A DNA stretch of 61,504 bases from an uncultured Mucilaginibacter sp. GTDB taxonomy: Bacteria; Bacteroidota; Bacteroidia; Sphingobacteriales; Sphingobacteriaceae. Location of the stretch: contig CAIYNX010000094.1 in NCBI GenBank assembly GCA_903927645.1, positions 1 to 61,504 on the forward strand, given 5' to 3'. The translations under genes were made by a program, and so were the position numbers. The first letter of the stretch is position 1, and the number at the start of each line of letters is the position of its first letter. The notes beneath the pieces were generated by a model. The model was not told where the DNA came from. It was given only the letters and a program-made list of their open reading frames with translations, and ran no database searches. Positions 18,297-25,371 of the stretch are shown here, piece by piece.

Positions 18297-18893
18297 TCAA
18301 AATATTTTTAATTGGGTGTTTTTAACCTTAAAGGTTAACCTGTGATATGGAGTATACCCCAGTTCTAATATAGCTTGTCTGTGTTTAACTGTAGGGTAGC
18401 CCTTATTACTTAACCAATTATATTCAGGGTATTCATTCGCTATGTTATTCATGTAATCATCTCGATAGGTTTTGGCTAAAATTGAAGCTGCTGCAATACT
18501 AAAATATTTACTATCGCCTTTTACAATGCATTTATGAGGTAAATTTTTGTAGTTATTAAATCGGTTACCATCAACAATTATAAACTCCGGAACCGGGCTT
18601 AGTTGTTCAACTGCTCTATGCATGGCTAAAAATGAAGCATTAAGGATATTGATTTTGTCAATTTCTCTATTATCAACCATCCCGACGGCAAAAGCTATTG
18701 ATTTTAGTTCAATTTCATGGCGAAGCTCGTACCTTATTTTTTCAGTAATTTGTTTAGAATCGTTTAAAAAAGCATGGTCAAAGGTAGGGGGTAAAATAAC
18801 CGCTGCAGCAAATACCGGACCGGCAAGGCAGCCTCTTCCTGCTTCATCGCATCCTGCTTCAATTAAATTTTGTTGGTAACTTGCTAATAACAC
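18297..18893 (-). CDS. rnhB: Ribonuclease HII
   Basis: 198 residues with a GTG start. The enzyme cuts RNA in RNA-DNA hybrids and at single ribonucleotides in DNA. The catalytic DE pair is in AGCDEAGRGCLAGPVFAAAV (residues 13-32). The further acidic residue is in FIIVDGNRFNNY near 107, with the KGDSKYFSIAAASILAKTYRD signature near 125. The length is normal for type 2 RNase H of Bacteroidota. Confidence 0.95.
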   Translation of the reverse strand: MLLASYQQNLIEAGCDEAGRGCLAGPVFAAAVILPPTFDHAFLNDSKQITEKIRYELRHEIELKSIAFAVGMVDNREIDKINILNASFLAMHRAVEQLSPVPEFIIVDGNRFNNYKNLPHKCIVKGDSKYFSIAAASILAKTYRDDYMNNIANEYPEYNWLSNKGYPTVKHRQAILELGYTPYHRLTFKVKNTQLKIF

Positions 18894-18948
18894 GAAGGAG
18901 TTTTGAGCTTTATAAACCTGTAAATATTAAGAATGTATTACTTATAGT

Positions 18949-20187
18949 TTAATAGAATAATAGGGTTAAAATGGTAACATCGTCTATAGGAGTACCTTTT
19001 ACATCATTATTTATATAATCAAATAATAGTTTGTTAAACTTATCAGGTTTTTTATTGCCGTTATTGCCTACAAATTGAATTAAATCTTCTTCTTCCCAAT
19101 CTTTTAACCCAGGGTTTTCATGATCCAACAATCCGTCTGTGTAATTTATTAATAAACTTCCGGGGCTAATGTATAATTCTTCCTGATTAACAAATGGTAA
19201 ATCATCCAATGCACCAATCATCGTAGTACCCGATTTCAATGTTGTAGTTTTGCCATCGGCATATAATATAGGCGCATTATGGCCTGCATTAATATAATTT
19301 AATTTACGTGTTTCGGTATTGTATTTACCTAAAAACAAAGTAATAAACTTTTCTCCTTTAGTATTGTCAAGAACTATTTTATTAAGTTTTTTAATAATTG
19401 AAGTCAAATCACTTTCAACAGATGACCATGCAAATAAGCTAGCTTGAAAGTTAGACATAAGTAAAGCTGCAGAAATACCTTTTCCGGAAACATCCGCAAT
19501 ACACATTAAGTATTCAGTTTGGTTTAGCTTTTTAAAGTCAAAATAATCGCCCCCAATTGTTTGGTGAGGGATATATTTAGCGGCAATTTCAACAAAATCA
19601 TCTTTATATGTTTTTAAAGGCATAAGCATATTTTGCACTTCTCCTGCCAATTCCATTTCACGTAAAAATCTTTCAGATTTTATTCTTTCCTTAAATAGTT
19701 TTTTGTTTTCGAGTGCAACTACAATCACGTTTACAAGTGTTTGAATAAAACTCAAATCATTGTATAATAGTTCGCCACTGGTATTAAAATTTGCGATCAG
19801 TACAAATGCAAGTGCCTGTTTCTTATGGTAAATAGGAATAAAGTAGTCGTAGTTTTTTAGTAATCCATCTTCATGGTTAGCTAATGGAATGGCTGTTTTT
19901 GCTTTCTTTAATTTAGAACAGGCATTATTTAATGCAACCAAAGGTTCAATTTCACCACCATACTTTGAAATAAGGTGGTAGGTGCCTCCTTGCTCTATCA
20001 AAAATCTAAATCTTCCAACTTGTAAATAACTCTTTAAAATAACTTGCAGCATTTGTACCAATACGGTGGTTCCTGCATTTCTATTAATTGCCTGAGTAAC
20101 TTCCAAAAGGGCATTTAATTCGGTTTGCCTCTTTAAAAGCAACTTTATTAATTCATCCTCAGCAGGTATAGCTTCAATGTTTTGCAT
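18949..20187 (-). CDS. GAF-domain SpoIIE/RsbU-type PP2C phosphatase
   Basis: 412 residues and cytoplasmic. The N-terminal 170 residues look like a GAF sensor domain (LNALLEVTQAINRNAGTTVLVQML...NVIVVALENKKLFKERIKSE). The C-terminal half is a PPM-type serine/threonine phosphatase of the SpoIIE/RsbU class. It shows IGGDYFDF near 213, CIADVSGKGISAALLM near 231, INAGHNAPILY near 305 and NYTDGLLDHENP near 347. These include the metal-binding aspartates. Such phosphatases usually control anti-anti-sigma factors in partner-switching pathways. No STAS or HATPase partner is encoded nearby, so its target is unknown. It follows the OppC-type permease gene by 35 bases. Confidence 0.85.
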   Translation of the reverse strand: MQNIEAIPAEDELIKLLLKRQTELNALLEVTQAINRNAGTTVLVQMLQVILKSYLQVGRFRFLIEQGGTYHLISKYGGEIEPLVALNNACSKLKKAKTAIPLANHEDGLLKNYDYFIPIYHKKQALAFVLIANFNTSGELLYNDLSFIQTLVNVIVVALENKKLFKERIKSERFLREMELAGEVQNMLMPLKTYKDDFVEIAAKYIPHQTIGGDYFDFKKLNQTEYLMCIADVSGKGISAALLMSNFQASLFAWSSVESDLTSIIKKLNKIVLDNTKGEKFITLFLGKYNTETRKLNYINAGHNAPILYADGKTTTLKSGTTMIGALDDLPFVNQEELYISPGSLLINYTDGLLDHENPGLKDWEEEDLIQFVGNNGNKKPDKFNKLLFDYINNDVKGTPIDDVTILTLLFY

Positions 20188-20222
20188 TTTAATTTAAAAA
20201 GCGTTCAATTATTATGGTTCTT

Positions 20223-21308
20223 TTATAAATTTATACTTTGTTGTTTGGCATCATACGCATCTCTTAAACCAATAGTTACAAGATTAAAAGAATAAACTAA
20301 AATCATAATAGCTAAACCGGGAAATATAGCTAAATATGCTGCATCCATTACAATGTAGCCATAATGTTCTTTTATCATTCCACCCCAAGTAGGCATAGGT
20401 GGTTGCGCCCCAAAACCTAAAAAACTCAAACCTGCTTCTAATAAAATTGCAGCAGCAAAATTTGACGAAGCTAAAACTAAAATTGGTCCTATAATATTGG
20501 GAATTATATGGTTGACCATTATTCGCCAATTGTTAAACCCTAATGAACGGGCAGCTTCAATATATTCTGCCTGTTTAATGCTCATTACCTGTCCTCTTAC
20601 CAATCGCGCTACTTCAACCCACATTGATAGGCCAACTGCAAAAAATATTTGCCATAATCCTTTTCCCAAAGCAAAAGAAAGGGCTATTACTAATAATAAA
20701 GCAGGTAATGCCCATAAAATATTCATTACCCAACTAAGAGCATTGTCAATTAGTCCGCCAAAATAGCCGGCAATGGTACCAATAAAAATGCCTAAAAGCA
20801 TACTTATTATTACCGCCATTAATCCTACTGCAAGCGAAACCCTGGCACCAAGAATTAGTCTGCTCAGCAAATCACGCCCATAAATATCAGTACCAAGCCA
20901 AAAAGTTTTAAATACAATTTTTGAATTTTTGCTATTGTATATTTTTCTTAATGGTTTGTCTTCAACACCAACGTATTCATCTATTAAAATATTTTCTTTT
21001 ACAAATTTGTAATTGTTGATCGGAATTTCTTTATAGTCTGTAGGTTCGCCTGAAACTACTTTCTGTAAAAGGCCCTCATTTTTAGTTATTAATTTATTTG
21101 GTAATTTCAGCATCATGAACCGGGAGCCTGGTTTTTTTAAACTCAATTGAACTGCCATGTTATTGGCCATAGGTGTTGAATCGGGCATGAGTAAATATCC
21201 TAATAGGGCAACAATGGATATAAAAATAATTACAATTAAACCAAATACTGCAAATTTATTTCGACTAAACATTTGCCAAGTATTGTTTTTGATATTATAA
21301 TTATTCAA
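20223..21308 (-). CDS. OppC/DppC-type ABC transporter permease (orphan)
   Basis: 361 residues from a TTG. A downstream ATG at 21272 is the alternative, but it would cut the conserved W..FSRNKFAVFGL entry into helix 1. The membrane part has the standard OppC order: one N-terminal helix (17-40), then LGTDIYGRDLLSRLILGARVSLAVG, four to five helices, and the EAA loop EAARSLGFNNWRIMVNHIIPNI that contacts the ATPase. Between helix 1 and the TDIYGRD motif is an extracytoplasmic insert of about 80 residues (48-130), larger than usual for OppC. No OppB, ATPase or binding protein is in the window, so its partners must be elsewhere. Peptide import or export is inferred. Confidence 0.8.
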   Translation of the reverse strand: MNNYNIKNNTWQMFSRNKFAVFGLIVIIFISIVALLGYLLMPDSTPMANNMAVQLSLKKPGSRFMMLKLPNKLITKNEGLLQKVVSGEPTDYKEIPINNYKFVKENILIDEYVGVEDKPLRKIYNSKNSKIVFKTFWLGTDIYGRDLLSRLILGARVSLAVGLMAVIISMLLGIFIGTIAGYFGGLIDNALSWVMNILWALPALLLVIALSFALGKGLWQIFFAVGLSMWVEVARLVRGQVMSIKQAEYIEAARSLGFNNWRIMVNHIIPNIIGPILVLASSNFAAAILLEAGLSFLGFGAQPPMPTWGGMIKEHYGYIVMDAAYLAIFPGLAIMILVYSFNLVTIGLRDAYDAKQQSINL

Positions 21309-21455
21309 TTTTTTAGATAACTTTTTTAATAATTTTAATAAGTTGAAAGATAGAAAAAAGATTTAAATTTTTTCATTTTATAAGAAATATTTTGTGGCTT
21401 ATAATTGAATTCAGGTTTATTAATTGAACATAACCAATAAAAAATATTATTGATA

Positions 21456-22586
21456 TTACCTCACTGTTCGACCTTTCCATTTATAGGTGTTATTGTAACC
21501 CTTCACACCAATATAAATAAAATAAATAATGTGAACTGGTATTAGTAAAATAAGAAGTAAAGGCAAGCTTTGCCTTTTGAAAAATGATGTAATAGGTATT
21601 AAAAACAATAATTCAAATAGAAATTTAAATAGAAATTGTATGGCAAATATTTGAAAAAATGTATAGTTAAAAAACCCTGCAATCAGGTTGGTCAAAATTG
21701 AAAGATTAAATGCCCATATAGCAATAGCCATTGCAACAATATATTTGTTTTTATATTTTACTGACTTTGAAGCCCAACGATGGCGTTGTTCAAGAAATTG
21801 ATTTAAAGATTGTTTTGCATGGGTAAAAACTACGGCATCAAATATTTTTAAAAATCCAATCCTATCCGGATAATTTTTGGCAACCTTTTGAAGTAGTAGT
21901 TCATCATCACCAGATGCTATATCATCTATTCCTTGAAAACCACCAACTTCAAGGAAAACTTTTTTGTTATAGGCTATATTGGCTCCATTACAATTAGAGG
22001 CTTTTCCATGACCAATAAAAGCTGCGCCAATACCAATCAGATAACCAAATTCCAATGTCTGCAAAAGTTCGAATAATGATTTTTCTTCGAAATAAGTAAC
22101 TGGCGCCGAAATGAAAACTAGGTTTTGCTGTTCGTAATACCCTACAATTGATTCAAGCCATTTATTACCCATCCTGCAATCTGCATCGGTAGCAACCATT
22201 AAATCGCCGGTTGAAATCTTTATGGCTTCGCTTATGGCTTTTTTCTTGTACGAGTTTAAAGGTTTATCCTCCTTTAATTGTAAAAGTTTTACCCCACTGT
22301 CTGCATAGCTTTTTATTATTTGAGAGGTATTATCAGTCGAATGGTCATCAACTATAATAATCTCCGTAAGCGATTTTGGATAGCCTTGATTTAAAATATC
22401 TTCAATGGTTAAATGAATTTTTTCTTCTTCATTTCTGGCAGCAATTAGGATGGTAACTTTTGTTTCAAAATTTGATTTTTTAATTTCTGGTTGATCTATT
22501 TTGGCCCAACCAATAATTAAGTAAATTAACAATCCAACATATATTGCTAAAAGCAGCAGAGAAATGATACTAATAATGGCGATCAA
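21456..22586 (-). CDS. Membrane-anchored family 2 glycosyltransferase
   Basis: 376 residues. An N-terminal membrane helix (2-28) precedes a GT-A domain: VTILIAARNEEEKI near 44, EIIIVDDHSTDNTSQII near 74, VATDADCRMG (the DxD) near 130, ASGDDELLLQKV near 225, and the QRHRWASKSVKYKN motif near 268, typical of processive or lipid-linked GT2 enzymes. Three C-terminal helices follow. The only in-frame start is the TTG at 22586, which lies inside the end of the flippase-like gene (17-base overlap), so translational coupling is likely. Product unknown; an envelope glycolipid is plausible given its partner. Confidence 0.85.
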   Translation of the reverse strand: MIAIISIISLLLLAIYVGLLIYLIIGWAKIDQPEIKKSNFETKVTILIAARNEEEKIHLTIEDILNQGYPKSLTEIIIVDDHSTDNTSQIIKSYADSGVKLLQLKEDKPLNSYKKKAISEAIKISTGDLMVATDADCRMGNKWLESIVGYYEQQNLVFISAPVTYFEEKSLFELLQTLEFGYLIGIGAAFIGHGKASNCNGANIAYNKKVFLEVGGFQGIDDIASGDDELLLQKVAKNYPDRIGFLKIFDAVVFTHAKQSLNQFLEQRHRWASKSVKYKNKYIVAMAIAIWAFNLSILTNLIAGFFNYTFFQIFAIQFLFKFLFELLFLIPITSFFKRQSLPLLLILLIPVHIIYFIYIGVKGYNNTYKWKGRTVR

Positions 22587-23547
22587 AGAATTTTAATTTA
22601 AATACGAAGATAGAACCTATTATGGCAGGTACAATTAAATTAACAATATAAATTAACGAAACAGCTACCACTATAGCCATTGTTTTGGTTGTAACCAATG
22701 AAAATAAGGTTGTTGCGGTAATTGCTCTAACACCTATATCCAATATATCCAATGATGGTAATGCCGATTGTATAAACAGAAATACAAAGAGTAGAAGCAT
22801 TATTATATAAAGTTGTAATTCAGGTACCAGCAAATGAATAATTATATAGTATTGAAATGAGAAAGTAAAAAATCGAGCCAAACAAAACATCATAATATTG
22901 GTAAGCTCTTTTGTATTATACTTGCCCATGATAGCGAAAAAACGATGGTACTTTTTCAGAAATTTAATTTTATTTAATAATGACACAAACCATTTTATGT
23001 TAAAATAACATACAATCATACCCGCAATAAGGGTTAATAATAAAATGGTTATTACTAGCATAAGCCAATTATTCAACCTTAAAAATGTAAACAAGAACCA
23101 CAGTAATGAACTTGAACCCAAAACATTGGTAATTACATTTTGGCCAAAGCCTCCAACGGCCATAGCAAATACACCATGTACACGTTTTCTAATTGGTAAA
23201 AACATCACCCTACCACCGTACTCTCCTATTCGATTGGGCGTGAAAACAGCCCAGGTTAAACCACAAAAAACTGATTCCATAGCTTGCCATATTGATATTG
23301 GATAAAGCAACCGGGTTAATTGCCACCATTTTAATGATTCAAGAAGGTAATTAACAAGCATTAATAGTATTAAGCTGGTTAAAGTAAATATTACTTTTAA
23401 TGAGGTGAGGCCTGAAATAAGTTGTAGGAAGTTATAAAGGTTGTCTTTGTTTTTTTCTATACGTTGGTATATAAAAAAAAAGGCCAAAGCTAAAATGGCA
23501 AGTTTTAAAATATATGAAAGTATTTTCTTTGCGCTAACAGTCAACAA
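22570..23547 (-). CDS. Flippase-like LPG_synthase_TM family membrane protein
   Basis: 325 residues with about eight predicted membrane helices and almost no soluble part. The layout and motifs (LESLKWWQLTRLLYPISIWQAMESVF, WAVFTPNRIGEYGGRVMFLP, ALPSLDILDIGVRAITATTLF) match the lysylphosphatidylglycerol synthase transmembrane domain/UPF0104 family. Those domains are thought to flip lipids, and here the catalytic domain of MprF is absent. The start is a TTG at 23547, uncertain by one codon. It overlaps the GT2 gene, the usual partner of such proteins in glycolipid synthesis. Confidence 0.8.
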   Translation of the reverse strand: MLTVSAKKILSYILKLAILALAFFFIYQRIEKNKDNLYNFLQLISGLTSLKVIFTLTSLILLMLVNYLLESLKWWQLTRLLYPISIWQAMESVFCGLTWAVFTPNRIGEYGGRVMFLPIRKRVHGVFAMAVGGFGQNVITNVLGSSSLLWFLFTFLRLNNWLMLVITILLLTLIAGMIVCYFNIKWFVSLLNKIKFLKKYHRFFAIMGKYNTKELTNIMMFCLARFFTFSFQYYIIIHLLVPELQLYIIMLLLFVFLFIQSALPSLDILDIGVRAITATTLFSLVTTKTMAIVVAVSLIYIVNLIVPAIIGSIFVFKLKFFDRHY

Positions 23548-23627
23548 CGATAGATAATTTGTTGCAATGTTACGAATTGAAGTTCAAACTTTAAAGTATG
23601 GGGAATAAACCGCAATTTTTTAAATAA

Positions 23628-23665
23628 GTAACCCCCCAAATTAGTATGATAATTTGGGAGGTTAC
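23628..23665 (-). terminator. Hairpin between dienelactone hydrolase and flippase genes
   Basis: Sixteen-base arms (23628-23643 and 23650-23665) with one mismatch and a six-base loop have a G/C-rich core of six pairs. It stands 30 bases after the hydrolase stop codon on the minus strand and is followed by a weak T/A tract. It should separate the hydrolase from the flippase-GT2 unit, and its symmetry would allow activity on either strand. Confidence 0.65.
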
Positions 23666-23694
23666 TTTATAAATAATTGTAATTCAAGTATATA

Positions 23695-24540
23695 TTATTT
23701 TATGTGCAATTTCAAAAATGCCAGTGTATGTTCATAGGCATCTTTAGTAGCATCGCTATTGTAAATTGGGTTGCTTGGGTTGGCAAAACCATGATCAGCA
23801 TCATATTGGTTTAAACTTAATTTTTTACCTGCGGCAGCCATATCATCTTTAAATTTACCAACCACCTTAGGACTAATCCATTGATCTTTGTTGGCAAAAT
23901 TACCCAACACGTCTGCGTTTAAGGTTTTTAATTTATTTACATCTTGTTCAGGCATTCCATAATATATTACACAACCTATTGCTTGTTTGCCGGCAATAAT
24001 ACTTGTTTGTAAACTCCAGCCTCCACCAAAGCACCAACCTATAGTTGCAATTTTTGCTTTAGCACCCACATAAGCAATCGCGCCATTAATAATTGCTTTT
24101 GCACGATCCTCTTTAACGGCTTGCATCAGTTTCCCGGCTTCCTCGCGTGTGGTTGCTGATTTGCCATCGTATAAATCAAGGTCAATTACGTTTACATTAC
24201 CAAGGTCATTAAATAATTTTTCTGATTCTTGTTTTACAAAATCATTTAAACCCCACCACTCATGTATTACAAAAAGATAGTTATCGGTTTTAGTTTTTGC
24301 TTTGAATTCAAAAGCATTTGCAGTTTGACCGTCGGCTGTTTTATAAGTAATGGCACTGCCTGCTAAAGTATGGTAATGTGATTTTAAAGGATTTTTATGA
24401 GCCATCCTGAAATCTTTGTTTGAAGCAAGCATAGCAAATTGCTGGGTTGCCGAAGGGTTATTGCAGCATACTAATTTGGTTTGACCAAAGGCAAAAGTGG
24501 TACAAAAAATAAATAGCAGAAGGAATAAATTTTTTTTCAT
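23695..24540 (-). CDS. Exported dienelactone hydrolase family protein
   Basis: 281 residues with a signal peptide (KKNLFLLLFIFCTTFAFGQ). After about 60 residues of linker comes an alpha/beta-hydrolase core of the dienelactone hydrolase family: VIHEWWGLNDFVKQ near 91, the nucleophile C170 in IGWCFGGGWS, D219 in NFANKDQWI and H250 in DADHGFANPSN. These form the expected Cys-Asp-His triad. Export to the periplasm sets it apart from the cytoplasmic aromatic-degradation enzymes, and its substrate is unknown. It is a monocistronic gene bounded by a hairpin. Confidence 0.85.
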   Translation of the reverse strand: MKKNLFLLLFIFCTTFAFGQTKLVCCNNPSATQQFAMLASNKDFRMAHKNPLKSHYHTLAGSAITYKTADGQTANAFEFKAKTKTDNYLFVIHEWWGLNDFVKQESEKLFNDLGNVNVIDLDLYDGKSATTREEAGKLMQAVKEDRAKAIINGAIAYVGAKAKIATIGWCFGGGWSLQTSIIAGKQAIGCVIYYGMPEQDVNKLKTLNADVLGNFANKDQWISPKVVGKFKDDMAAAGKKLSLNQYDADHGFANPSNPIYNSDATKDAYEHTLAFLKLHIK

Positions 24541-24668
24541 GATTAATTATATTAATGGATTTAATAAAACACTATTGGATTTTATTAAGCAATATTAGGT
24601 TATTTTTGTTTTAAATTTTATAATAGAAAAGTCATTATCAAATAAATCCAAAACCTTAACTTTATACT

Positions 24669-25334
24669 ATGGATGAAACTTTTATAACCTACCAAAAATT
24701 TAACGACCCCGTTTTGGCTGAAGATTTAACCAATACCCTAAGCAAACATCATATCCATTATTTGGTTGAAGAAGAATCATTTAGCATTGAAGCCACCATG
24801 GTGTTAAATAATCCGCTAAATAAGGAATTCGCAGTAAAAATAAAAAGTGCTGATTTTGAGAAGGTAAAACATATTTTGGAGAATGAGGCTCAAATAGAAA
24901 TTGACCAAGTTGATAAGGATTATTATCTGTTTGGTTTTTCGGATGATGAACTATTAGATTTAATTTCGAAAGCAGATGAATGGAGCCCTTTCGATTTTTT
25001 ATTAGCTCGAAAAATTTTGGCACAAAGAGGAAATGTATTATCGAACGAAGAAGTAAAGTATTTAGAGGAGGAAAGAATTAATGAACTAAAAAAGCCTGAA
25101 GATCCACAAACAACATGGATCATAATTGGTTACCTGTGTGCAGCGTTGGGTGGGATATTGGGTATTTTTATTGGATGGCATTTGTTTACCTATAAAAAAA
25201 CCTTACCTAATGGAGATCGTTTATATGGATACAGCAAGGCCGATCGAAAGCATGGTCGAATTATATTTTATATCAGTTCAATAGTTTGGGGAGCTTATTT
25301 AGTCTTTAAATTATTAGGTGTACTTACACCTTAA
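24669..25334 (+). CDS. Membrane protein with DUF2007-like N-terminal domain
   Basis: 221 residues. Residues 1-75 (FITYQKFNDPVLAEDLTNTLSKHHIHYLVEEE...FAVKIKSADFEKVKHILENEA) have the ferredoxin-like pattern of the DUF2007 'putative signal transducing protein' family. A linker with a short helical repeat follows (YLFGFSDDELLDLISKADEWSPFDFLLARKILAQRG). Two membrane helices close the protein (WIIIGYLCAALGGILGIFIGW and IIFYISSIVWGAYLVFKLLGV). Its role is unknown. The region before the ATG holds TAACTTTA, one base off the -7 consensus. Confidence 0.65.
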   Translation: MDETFITYQKFNDPVLAEDLTNTLSKHHIHYLVEEESFSIEATMVLNNPLNKEFAVKIKSADFEKVKHILENEAQIEIDQVDKDYYLFGFSDDELLDLISKADEWSPFDFLLARKILAQRGNVLSNEEVKYLEEERINELKKPEDPQTTWIIIGYLCAALGGILGIFIGWHLFTYKKTLPNGDRLYGYSKADRKHGRIIFYISSIVWGAYLVFKLLGVLTP

Positions 25335-25371
25335 AAAAAAGCAATTTCTTTATTGAAATTGTATTAATTAA

